DNA of 9,093 nucleotides. Source: an uncultured Prevotellaceae bacterium (GTDB lineage: Bacteria > Bacteroidota > Bacteroidia > Bacteroidales > Bacteroidaceae). The stretch is from the NCBI GenBank assembly GCA_946408305.1, contig CAMJRQ010000030.1, forward strand, positions 1 to 9,093, read 5' to 3'. The translations under genes and the position numbers were made by a program. Position 1 is the first letter of the stretch, and each line of letters starts with the position of its first letter. Below, piece after piece: positions 1 to 6,058 of the stretch. The notes below the pieces were generated by a model. It was not told the origin of the DNA, did not search any database, and saw nothing but the letters and a program-made list of their open reading frames with translations.

Positions 1-193
1 TGCCTGTGCTTTGGATGCCGCCCGAGAGGGCTCCGGCCTGCACCTCGAATCCGCAGACGTCGTCGGCCTGCCAGCAGTGCATGCTCAGGTGGAAGTCCTG
101 CAGCTGTTTCAATACTTTCTCTGTGTCTATGCCCAGTTCGGCATAGCGCTCCTTGGCCAATGCATAGGCCTTCGTGATGTTCTCGCTTTTCAT
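1..193 (-). CDS. rhaA: L-rhamnose isomerase, N-terminal part (cut by window edge)
   Basis: This is the first 64 codons of a cytoplasmic L-rhamnose isomerase, which converts L-rhamnose to L-rhamnulose, the first step of rhamnose breakdown. The start is the ATG read from 193 to 191, and the frame runs open off the left edge. The protein begins MKSENITKAYALAKERYAEL, then has LHxxW-like SMHCWQADDVCGFE and SGGIQSTG, a pattern I recognise from the RhaA amino terminus (family members usually have an HCWQ.DDV segment followed by G.L.GGIQ.TG). It begins 37 bp after the rhaB stop with no terminator or promoter between them, so it is very likely co-transcribed with rhaB. The metal-binding catalytic core is outside the window. 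The rhaB-then-rhaA order (kinase first) matches my recollection of the rhamnose operon in Bacteroides. Confidence 0.93.
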   Translation of the reverse strand, partial: MKSENITKAYALAKERYAELGIDTEKVLKQLQDFHLSMHCWQADDVCGFEVQAGALSGGIQSTG

Positions 194-230
194 TGTTTTA
201 CGTTGTTTATAGAGAATTTTATTAGTTAGT

Positions 231-1709
231 TCACAGCACGTTGATTGTCACCTTCTGATACTTCTCGTAGGCCTGGTCCCATGCCTCGGCGTCCTGCGGC
301 TCGTAGCGCTTCATCTCGATGCTCTGGGCGATGATGCGGCGCATCTCGGTGATGTCTTTCACCAGCCCGGCGGCCTTGGCCTGGAGCATGATGTTGCCGA
401 TGGCCGTGCCCTCGACGGGACCGGTGAGCACGGGCATCGCGAGGCTGTTGGCAGCCATTTGCATGAGGTGGTGGTTGTAGGTGCCGCCGCCTATTACGTG
501 GAGCTTCTCGATGGGTGTGGGCGAGAGCTCGCGCAGGTAGCCCACCACCTGGCGGTAGCGCATGGCCAGGCTCTCGAAGATGCAGCGGGCCACTTGGCGA
601 TAGTCCTCGGGCACGGGCTGACCCGTCTCGCGGCAATAGCCCTGAATGGCCTCCACCATGCTCTCGGGGTTGGCGAAGCGCGGGTCGTCGGGGTTGATGA
701 AGGAGCGGAAGGCCGGGGCCTCCATGGCCTGCGAGTTGATGACGTTGACGTCGGCCGGCGCGTCGGTCCACTCCTGGCGGCAACGCTCCAGGAGCCACAT
801 GCCGCAGATATTCTTCAGGAAGCGCGTGGTGCCCTCTACGCCGCCCTCGTTCGTGAAGTTGTAGCGGTAGCTCTTTTCATTGATGATGGCGTCGCGCGTC
901 TCGATGCCGAGCAGGCTCCACGTGCCGCAGCTCAGATAGGCATAGCGCTCGTCCTGCGCCGGCACGGCGGCCACGGCCGAACCCGTGTCGTGCCCTGCCA
1001 CGGCCACCACAGGCACGGGGCCCAGGCCCGTCATGCGCTGCACTTCGGCCGAGAGCGTTCCCACCTGGTCGCTCGGGTTGACGTAGCGCCCAAACTGGCT
1101 TTCGCGGAGCCCGATGGCCTCGATGAGCTCGGGGTCGATGCGCTTGGTGCGCGGGTCGAGCATCTGGCTGGTGCTCAGTATGGTGTATTCGCACACGGCC
1201 TCGCCCGTGAGCATATAGGAGAGGGCGTCGGGCATGAAGAGAATCCGCTCGGCAGCCTCGAGGGCCGAGTTGCCCTTGCTGCGCATGGCCGAGAGCTGGA
1301 AGAGCGAGTTGAAGTTCATGAACTGGATGCCCGTCTTCTCGTAGACCTTCTCGCGGGGGATGAGGCGGAAATACTTCTCCTGTGCGCCCTCAGTGTGTGG
1401 GTCGCGATAGGAAAGGGGATTGCGCAGCACGGCGCCGTCGCGGCCGATGCAGACGAAGTCCACACCCCACGTGTCGATTCCGATGCTACGTATCTCGATG
1501 CCTTCCTCGGCCACCTTCTTCAGTCCGCCGATGATTTCGTGGTAGAGGGCAAAGATGTCCCAATAGAAGTGTCCGCCCGTCTGGATGATGCGGTTGGGGA
1601 AACGTGTCAGTTCGCGTTGTTCGAGTTTGCCGTCCTTGATGGTGCCCAGTATGGTGCGTCCGCTCGTGGCGCCCAGGTCCACGGCAAAGAAATTGGTTGT
1701 CTCTTTCAT
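231..1709 (-). CDS. rhaB: Rhamnulokinase (FGGY carbohydrate kinase)
   Basis: A 492-residue cytoplasmic kinase that uses ATP to phosphorylate L-rhamnulose to L-rhamnulose 1-phosphate. The length is normal for the FGGY family. The first ATPase-fold motif DLGATSGR is at residues 11-18. GIDTWGVDF (78-85) followed by NPLSYRD (97-103) is characteristic of rhamnulokinases rather than xylulo- or glycerol kinases. AGHDTGSAV (239-246) contains the Asp (D241) that matches the catalytic base of the family, and SCGTWSLLGIE (260-270) and IGGGTYNHHLMQMAANSLAMP (about 406-426) form the second ATP-binding half. The ATG at 1709 lies 25 bp downstream of a good -7 box and starts the protein just before its first conserved strand. 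It is the first gene of a rhaB-rhaA operon; aldolase and transporter genes, if linked, are outside the window. In Bacteroides such operons are controlled by the AraC-type activator RhaR (established knowledge); no regulator gene is seen here. Confidence 0.95.
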   Translation of the reverse strand: MKETTNFFAVDLGATSGRTILGTIKDGKLEQRELTRFPNRIIQTGGHFYWDIFALYHEIIGGLKKVAEEGIEIRSIGIDTWGVDFVCIGRDGAVLRNPLSYRDPHTEGAQEKYFRLIPREKVYEKTGIQFMNFNSLFQLSAMRSKGNSALEAAERILFMPDALSYMLTGEAVCEYTILSTSQMLDPRTKRIDPELIEAIGLRESQFGRYVNPSDQVGTLSAEVQRMTGLGPVPVVAVAGHDTGSAVAAVPAQDERYAYLSCGTWSLLGIETRDAIINEKSYRYNFTNEGGVEGTTRFLKNICGMWLLERCRQEWTDAPADVNVINSQAMEAPAFRSFINPDDPRFANPESMVEAIQGYCRETGQPVPEDYRQVARCIFESLAMRYRQVVGYLRELSPTPIEKLHVIGGGTYNHHLMQMAANSLAMPVLTGPVEGTAIGNIMLQAKAAGLVKDITEMRRIIAQSIEMKRYEPQDAEAWDQAYEKYQKVTINVL

Positions 1710-1734
1710 GTTGTCTGTCGTTTAATGTTGCTCT

Positions 1735-1766
1735 GCAAAGTTAGTGTTTTTTTTGCGATGCGCAAA
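1735..1766 (-). promoter_or_regulatory. Bacteroidetes-type promoter of rhaB-rhaA
   Basis: Read on the minus strand, TTTG at 1766-1763 matches the -33 box and TAACTTTGC at 1743-1735 matches the -7 consensus TAnnTTTG, separated by 19 nt, the usual Bacteroides spacing. Transcription would start near 1728, giving an untranslated leader of about 20 nt before the rhaB ATG at 1709. It is the only such pair upstream of rhaB and is correctly oriented. Confidence 0.8.
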
Positions 1767-1816
1767 GCGTGCGGCCCATTCTTTGGGGCCAAAAACTTGC
1801 ACATTATGACATTTTT

Positions 1817-1833
1817 ATATCATATTTTGATAT
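1817..1833. promoter_or_regulatory. AT-rich inverted repeat upstream of rhaB promoter, possible operator
   Basis: ATATCA (1817-1822) and TGATAT (1828-1833) form perfect 6-bp arms around a 5-nt spacer. The site is centred near -97 from the predicted rhaB start, inside an AT-rich island in an otherwise GC-rich region. The position would suit an activator, but AraC-type regulators often use direct repeats, and arms this short can occur by chance in AT-rich DNA. No factor can be assigned. Confidence 0.25.
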
Positions 1834-1888
1834 TCTGGCCTCCCGCGGTGCCTCCTTTTTCTTTACACGATTTTTCGGGTTTGCCCTT

Positions 1889-1976
1889 TCTCCCCGTCGA
1901 AGAGGCCAACGCTCCACGTTGTTTTGGCCGACGCAACACGTTGCTCTGACCCATGCAACACGTTGTTCGGCCCGTT
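1889..1976. repeat. 22-bp tandem repeat, about four copies, dyad core
   Basis: Copies start at 1889, 1911, 1933 and 1955, an exact 22-bp period. The last two share the first 11 bases, gcaacacgttg, and match at 17 of 22 positions. The 1911 copy matches the 1955 copy at 15 of 22, and the 1889 copy matches the 1911 copy at 14 of 22. The core is a dyad: GCAAC-AC-GTTGC at 1933-1944 is perfect. Because 22 is not a multiple of 3, the array is not coding in any constant frame. Weaker echoes in the same phase, such as gagttggtccgg around 2004-2015, suggest older decayed copies. Function unknown. Confidence 0.7.
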
Positions 1977-2081
1977 TCCTTGCGCTTTTTCGGGCCGAAC
2001 CTCGAGTTGGTCCGGAAAAAGCGAAATTTTGGAGGTCTGATAATCATGTGGTTGCAATTTCAACGTCGGGCAAAAGGGCAC

Positions 2082-2122
2082 AAAAAAGCCCAAAATGAGG
2101 CATTTTTGACCTCATTTTGGGC
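2082..2122 (-). terminator. Intrinsic terminator of the ftsK-lolA-trxB-ABC operon
   Basis: A perfect 13-bp stem is formed by gcccaaaatgagg (2088-2100) and cctcattttgggc (2110-2122) with a 9-nt loop. On the minus strand the stem is followed directly by six T residues (2087-2082). It lies 59 nt past the stop of the ABC ATPase gene. A further 5-bp pairing, ggcac (2077-2081) with gtgcc (2123-2127), flanks it with the U-run bulged out. No T-run follows on the plus strand, so it acts in the minus direction. Confidence 0.88.
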
Positions 2123-2181
2123 GTGCCGAAATTTGCGGAAAGAGCCTCGAAGCTCCCTTTTCTTTACAAAGGGGCGGGCGC

Positions 2182-2889
2182 CTACTCGTTCACTTTGAAA
2201 TAGTCCTCCAGCTGGGCCTGTGCCTCGCCGTCGTGGTTGTCTATGTCGCGGATGATGACTCCGTTCTCGAGCAGGGCGATGCGCGGACAGATGTCGACGG
2301 TGTGCTGCAGGTTGTGGCTCGAGATGAGGATGGTGGCGCCGGTCTCGCGGTTGTACTTGGTCAGCAGGTTCTTGATGGCGCTCTGGCTCGAGGGGTCGAG
2401 GAAGTTGAAGGGCTCGTCGAGGATGAGCACCTGCGGGCGCAGCAGCATGGCGGCCACGATGCCCAGCTTCTGCTTGTTGCCGGCCGAGAGGTTGCGGATG
2501 AGCTTCTTCTGCCCCGTGACCTCGCCAGCCATGAAGTGTTCGAACTGGGCGAGGAACTCGGCGAGTTCCTCCTCGGTGCGGCCCGAGATGCGCGCGATGA
2601 ACTGGAAGTATTCGTCGGGCGTCAGGTAGTCGATGAGGAAGGATTCGTCGATGTAGGCGCCGGTCCAGTCTTTCCAGTCCTCGGTCTGTGCGACGTCGGT
2701 CTGGCCCATCAGCACGCGGCCCGTGTCGGCCTTCAGCAGGTCGAGCATCAGGCGGAAGAGGGTGCTTTTTCCGGCTCCGTTGTTGCCCACCAGGCCCAGC
2801 ACTTGGCCTTCGGGGATGATGAACGACTCGATGTTTACGGCCACTTTCTCGCCGAACGTCTTGCGGAGGTTTTCTATTCTGATTTCCAT
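2182..2889 (-). CDS. ABC transporter ATP-binding subunit
   Basis: A 235-residue cytoplasmic ATPase that would power the membrane protein encoded just upstream. Walker A is GNNGAGKST at residues 35-43, the signature is LSAGNKQKL at 134-142 (a variant of LSGGQ), Walker B is VLILDEP at 154-160 with the catalytic Glu, and the switch His is in SSH at 190-192. At the Q-loop position the sequence is GAYIDESFLIDYLT (77-90), so the usual Gln appears to be Asp or Glu, as in some BcrA/LanF-type exporters. It is the last gene of the operon, 43 bp after the DUF5687 permease stop and 59 bp before the terminator. The subfamily resembles Bacteroidetes ABC-2-like exporters; the substrate cannot be told from sequence. 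The ATG at 2889 gives a standard start just before the first strand (MEIRIENLRKTFG). Confidence 0.92.
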   Translation of the reverse strand: MEIRIENLRKTFGEKVAVNIESFIIPEGQVLGLVGNNGAGKSTLFRLMLDLLKADTGRVLMGQTDVAQTEDWKDWTGAYIDESFLIDYLTPDEYFQFIARISGRTEEELAEFLAQFEHFMAGEVTGQKKLIRNLSAGNKQKLGIVAAMLLRPQVLILDEPFNFLDPSSQSAIKNLLTKYNRETGATILISSHNLQHTVDICPRIALLENGVIIRDIDNHDGEAQAQLEDYFKVNE

Positions 2890-2899
2890 TATAAGCGAG

Positions 2900-2935
2900 T
2901 TAAAAGGTTAAAAAACGAAGGGAATTAAAAGGTTA
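2900..2935. repeat. 11-bp direct repeat spanning the permease stop codon
   Basis: ttaaaaggtta occurs at 2900-2910 and again at 2925-2935, a 25-bp period. The second copy contains the TAA stop of the DUF5687 gene. It fills most of the 43-bp gap before the ATPase start at 2889. No promoter box is seen in this gap, so it does not obviously split the operon. Confidence 0.6.
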
Positions 2936-4429
2936 CTCCCGACTGGCGCGGAAGCCCTCCAGGTTGATGTAACGGCGTAGCATCATGCGGCGGTAGATGT
3001 TCTGCAGCCACTGCCGATGGAGCAGGATGCCGGCCAGGCCCAAGGCGAAGAGGAGCACGAAGCCCCAGGGGTCGCCCAGCAGGAGCGTGGCGAGCTTCTC
3101 GACACCGATGGGCAGGAAGAGCATCACCATGCTCAGCACCTGCTGCATCCAGTTGCCCTGGCGGCCGGTTATCTTCTGGTTCAGGGGGAGCGTCTCGTGG
3201 TTATAGACGGCCATCTGGAAGCAGATGGGGTAGAGGACTCCGGCCGTGAAGAACATGTAGCCGAGGTTCATCCAGACCGACATCTTGCCGGCAATCATCA
3301 GGGGGGCAAGGAGGAGGAAGGGCAGCAGTAGCTGGAGGCTGTTGAAATAGTATTTGGCACGAAGCAACTGCAGGATGCTCTCGCGGCGGCTCATCAGCCC
3401 GTCGATGTAGTTGCCCTCGTGGCACATGATGGTGATGAGCATCGTCATGCCCAGCCCGATGTAGCAATAGAGGCAGATGAAGGAGCGCATGAAGCTACCG
3501 TCGTAGATGTCGGAGAAATACGAGATGAGGCAGAAAACTAACATGATGCCCAGCAGCATGAGGAAACTGTTGCGCACCGTCTTGTTGCGCAGGCGCATCT
3601 TCATCTCCAGCTTCAGGTATTCGCCCAGGGCGCCGTAGCGGTTGAGGAAAGCCATCTGCGAGGTGTTCTTCAGCTCCACCTCCTCCTTCTGTGCCACCTC
3701 GTCGTGCACCATCACCATCTGCTGCCGGTAGCAAAGCCAGTAGAGCAGGCCGATGACGAGGAAGGTGGCCAGGAAGACGAGCGGATTGCCCAGCGTGTAT
3801 TGGTACATGAGGTTCGTCAGAGGAACGTCGAGCGGATTCGTGTGGGGCAGCAACATGAGCAGCACCAGGCCGGCATGGATGGCCAGCGGCACGAGGGCCC
3901 AGAGGACGCTCTTCGTGGTGAGGGAGCGGAAGTAGAGGTAGATGTAGGCATTGATGACCAGAAGCAGCCACCAGCCGGCCAGCCAGAGCAGGAAGGCGCC
4001 CCAGCCGAGCAAGGGAGCCACGGCAATGAGCCCGAACGGCACGAGGAAGAAGAACCAGTAGAGGTTGCCCCAGGTGAGCGCCGTGCGGATGAGATAGACG
4101 TTCATCAGGAACGAGCGGCGCACGGGCAGCAGGGCGTAGGGGCGGCCTTTCTGAGCCGGTGTCTCCTGGAGCAGGAAGCGCATCCAGAAGTCGGTGATGA
4201 GCAGATAGAGCACGCCGCCGTCCAAGACGTGGAAGGCCGAGACGCCGTTGTACATCCCTCGGAAAGCCGCGGGAAGCAGCACGCCCATCAAGACGAGGAT
4301 GGCGGCATAGTAGAGCCACACGAAGATGCCCAGCACCTTCATGAAGCGGTTACGCTCGAACATGGGGTGGCGCAGGTCCTTCAGCTCGTCGTTGTGGCGG
4401 ATGAGTCGGTAGAGTTGGAACTTGGTCAT
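2933..4429 (-). CDS. DUF5687-family polytopic membrane protein, ABC transporter permease
   Basis: A 498-residue inner-membrane protein with about 12 predicted hydrophobic helices (roughly 31-56, 70-88, 110-136, 140-166, 174-194, 215-235, 286-305, 315-335, 362-381, 387-408, 431-451, 455-470). I recognise the DUF5687 family, found in Bacteroidetes and paired with an ABC ATPase. A hydrophilic loop between the two halves (about 236-285) and the segment HEGNYIDGLMSRRESILQLL with RAKYY (337-361) are typical: an acidic-Gly motif then LRAKYY, likely the cytoplasmic loop contacting the ATPase (inference). Both ends are hydrophilic with no signal peptide. It starts 13 bp after the trxB stop and is followed by its ATPase 43 bp on, so the two form one two-gene exporter module with both domains in a single permease chain. 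The substrate is unknown. Confidence 0.85.
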   Translation of the reverse strand: MTKFQLYRLIRHNDELKDLRHPMFERNRFMKVLGIFVWLYYAAILVLMGVLLPAAFRGMYNGVSAFHVLDGGVLYLLITDFWMRFLLQETPAQKGRPYALLPVRRSFLMNVYLIRTALTWGNLYWFFFLVPFGLIAVAPLLGWGAFLLWLAGWWLLLVINAYIYLYFRSLTTKSVLWALVPLAIHAGLVLLMLLPHTNPLDVPLTNLMYQYTLGNPLVFLATFLVIGLLYWLCYRQQMVMVHDEVAQKEEVELKNTSQMAFLNRYGALGEYLKLEMKMRLRNKTVRNSFLMLLGIMLVFCLISYFSDIYDGSFMRSFICLYCYIGLGMTMLITIMCHEGNYIDGLMSRRESILQLLRAKYYFNSLQLLLPFLLLAPLMIAGKMSVWMNLGYMFFTAGVLYPICFQMAVYNHETLPLNQKITGRQGNWMQQVLSMVMLFLPIGVEKLATLLLGDPWGFVLLFALGLAGILLHRQWLQNIYRRMMLRRYINLEGFRASRE

Positions 4430-4442
4430 GGCCGAGGGGGTT

Positions 4443-5375
4443 TCAGAGGGTCTTCAGATACTTCTCGGCTTCGATGGCGGCCTTGGCACCACTGGCAGCT
4501 GCCACGACGGCCTGGCGATAGTGCGGGTCGGCCACGTCGCCTGCGGCATAGACGCCGGGCAGTCCGGTGCGGGGCGAATCGGCCTCGGTCAGGATGTAGC
4601 CCGTCTCGTCGGTCTTCACCCAGGGCAGGAAGAGCTGGCTGTTGGGCTGGTGGCCGATGGCCAGGAAGAATCCGTCGATGGGCAGGTCGTAGGTGCGTTC
4701 GCCCTCTTCTCCTTTTTTATAAATAAGGTGGGCACCCTCCACTCCGTTCTCGCCGTAGAGGCCCAGCGTGTTGGTCTCGAAGAGAATCTCAATCTTTTCG
4801 TTCGCCCTGACGCGCTCCTGCATGATCTGGCTGGCGCGGAGGAAGGGCTTGCGCACGATGAGGTAGACCTTCGCGGCCAGCCCGGCCAGATAGAGTGCCT
4901 CCTCGCAGGCTGTGTCGCCACCGCCCACCACGGCCACCGTCTTGCGGCGATAGAAGAAGCCGTCGCAGGTGGCGCAGGCCGAGACGCCCTGGCCCATGTA
5001 TTTCTGTTCGTCGGCCAGTCCCAGATACTTGGCGCTGGCTCCGGTGGCTATGATAATCGAGTCGGCCTCGATTTCGTCGTCCGTGTCGGTCCAGACACGG
5101 TAGGGGCGCTGCGAGAGGTCGGCGCGGACGATGCTCTGGCTGCGGATGACGGTGCCGAAGCGTTCGGCCTGCCGGCGCATGTCGGCCATCAGTTGGTTGG
5201 CATCCACTCCGTCGGGGAAGCCGGGGAAGTTCTCCACCTCGGTGGTGATGGTCAGCTGACCGCCGGGCTGGAGTCCCTCGAGCAGCAACGGTTGCAGTCC
5301 GGCACGGCCTGCATAGATGGCGGCAGTGTAGCCCGCCGGGCCGCTGCCGATGATCAGTAATGCGGTGTGTTCCAT
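4443..5375 (-). CDS. trxB: Thioredoxin reductase (NADPH)
   Basis: A 310-residue cytoplasmic flavoenzyme that passes electrons from NADPH through FAD and a redox disulfide to thioredoxin. The FAD-binding motif GSGPAG is at 10-15, the active-site CATC at 134-137 followed by DG, the NADPH-domain GGGDTACEEA at 151-160, and the C-terminal FAD motif GVYAAGD at 274-280 followed by the YRQAVVAAASG helix (286-296). The length and the order FAD-NADPH-FAD are standard for the low-molecular-weight bacterial type. The NADPH 2'-phosphate site, HRRxxxR in E. coli, reads VRKPFLR (174-180): the basic R175, K176 and R180 are kept but the His is Val, which I believe is usual in Bacteroidetes. It sits 13 bp after the lolA-like stop and 13 bp before the DUF5687 start, so it is in the middle of an operon. 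Confidence 0.95.
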   Translation of the reverse strand: MEHTALLIIGSGPAGYTAAIYAGRAGLQPLLLEGLQPGGQLTITTEVENFPGFPDGVDANQLMADMRRQAERFGTVIRSQSIVRADLSQRPYRVWTDTDDEIEADSIIIATGASAKYLGLADEQKYMGQGVSACATCDGFFYRRKTVAVVGGGDTACEEALYLAGLAAKVYLIVRKPFLRASQIMQERVRANEKIEILFETNTLGLYGENGVEGAHLIYKKGEEGERTYDLPIDGFFLAIGHQPNSQLFLPWVKTDETGYILTEADSPRTGLPGVYAAGDVADPHYRQAVVAAASGAKAAIEAEKYLKTL

Positions 5376-5388
5376 TTGTCTTTTTGAG

Positions 5389-6024
5389 TTATCGGAGGTC
5401 GATGATTTCGGCGTCGGGGTATTTCTCGCGGGGGAAGGTGAAGTCGGCGTCGGTGAACTTCTGCCCTCCGGCGAAGTTGCGCACGCTGATGCGGTTCCAG
5501 ATGTTGTCTTGCCGGACGCGCACGCAGAGCGGCATGTGGTCGCTCTGGCGGACGTCGATGTAGAGTTCCTCTGCGGCCAGGCCCTTCCGGTTGGCCACGA
5601 GGTGTACTTCCCAGGTGGGCGTGCCGCGCAGTGTGGCGGTGCGGAAGGTGATGTCGTAACCCTTCTTGTAGAGGTCGAGGAAGACGTAGGGGTTGACGGC
5701 CTGAATCTCCTTGGACGTGGGTTCGGTGACGTTGACCTCGCCGTTCTCGGGCAGATAGGTCCACTCCGTCTTTCCGTTGAACCAGGTGAGCATTTCGGGA
5801 GTAACGAGCTGGAACTTCTTGCCTTGCAGCAGCATGGTGCCGCTGATGCTGGCCTCCTCGGCCGAGCCGGTGAAGCTGGTGGCGGTGAAGTCCACCCGGA
5901 TGTTTCCGCTCTTGCGGATTTTCGAGGCGGCGTTGTCCAGAATCTTGCGTCCGTTGTTCTCGGCGAAGGTGGATGCGGTGACCAAGGCCAGGCAGAGTGT
6001 GAGGATGAATCTGAGGGGTTTCAA
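5389..6024 (-). CDS. lolA: LolA-like outer-membrane lipoprotein carrier protein
   Basis: A 211-residue secreted periplasmic protein. Residues 1-21 form a signal peptide (basic MKPLR, hydrophobic FILTLCLALV, likely cleavage after STFA at 21, no lipobox Cys). The mature part fits the LolA fold: an N-terminal helix (about 26-38), then alternating beta strands such as IRVDFTA (42-48), SISGTMLLQGKKFQL (59-73), TEWTYLPENGEVNV (86-99) and a C-terminal FTDADFTFPREKYPDAEII. LolA carries lipoproteins released by LolCDE across the periplasm; Bacteroidetes lack an obvious LolB. The gene follows ftsK by 34 bp, the same neighbour relation as ftsK-lolA in E. coli, which supports the call beyond the weak sequence similarity of this family. 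Bacteroidetes may have more than one LolA-like paralogue, so orthology with E. coli LolA is inferred. The start at 6024 is set by the signal peptide. Confidence 0.83.
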   Translation of the reverse strand: MKPLRFILTLCLALVTASTFAENNGRKILDNAASKIRKSGNIRVDFTATSFTGSAEEASISGTMLLQGKKFQLVTPEMLTWFNGKTEWTYLPENGEVNVTEPTSKEIQAVNPYVFLDLYKKGYDITFRTATLRGTPTWEVHLVANRKGLAAEELYIDVRQSDHMPLCVRVRQDNIWNRISVRNFAGGQKFTDADFTFPREKYPDAEIIDLR

Positions 6025-6028
6025 TGAA

Positions 6029-6049
6029 GTTAAGAATTAAGAGTTAAGA
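6029..6049. repeat. Three tandem heptamers RTTAAGA between ftsK and lolA
   Basis: gttaaga (6029-6035), attaaga (6036-6042) and gttaaga (6043-6049) are tandem 7-bp units differing at one base. They fill most of the 34-bp gap between the ftsK stop (6059-6061) and the lolA-like start (6024), immediately upstream of the latter. No hairpin or promoter box is seen. The A/T-rich leader may help ribosome access (inference). Confidence 0.7.
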
Positions 6050-6058
6050 AACTTAGAA

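Larger units (their letters stand above)
1710..2181. other. 472-bp intergenic region between the ABC ATPase gene and rhaB
   Basis: No protein gene is credible here: the short open frames overlap the tandem repeats and the terminator and resemble no family I know. Reading in the minus direction, the region holds the terminator of the upstream operon (2082-2122), about 60 bp with no recognisable element, a 22-bp tandem array (1889-1976), an AT-rich patch with an inverted repeat (1817-1833), a short GC-rich imperfect palindrome (ggccc at 1773-1777 with gggcc at 1786-1790) just upstream of the -33 box, and the rhaB promoter. No tRNA or riboswitch-like structure was recognised. Confidence 0.75.

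Noticed and set aside
1773..1790. Hairpin ggccc/gggcc as a terminator or riboswitch upstream of rhaB.
   Set aside because: The stem is only 5 bp, no T-run follows, and it lies upstream of the predicted transcription start, so it would not be in the rhaB transcript.
459..1949. A 496-codon open frame on the plus strand opposite rhaB.
   Set aside because: It is antisense to a clear rhamnulokinase; its translation is Ala/His/Gly-rich with no recognisable motif, and it runs on into the intergenic repeats. Long antisense frames are expected in GC-rich coding DNA.
1889..1976. Possible CRISPR array.
   Set aside because: The units are contiguous with no unique spacers, too short and too degenerate, and there are no cas genes nearby.
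1769..2198. Several short open frames on both strands in the intergenic region.
   Set aside because: They cross the 22-bp repeat array and the terminator stem, differ in every frame and have no conserved motif, so they are not supported as genes.
3704..5360. Long plus-strand open frames (340 and 312 codons) opposite the permease and trxB.
   Set aside because: They are mirror frames of well-supported genes, with low-complexity Glu/His/Gly-rich translations and no promoter or family resemblance.
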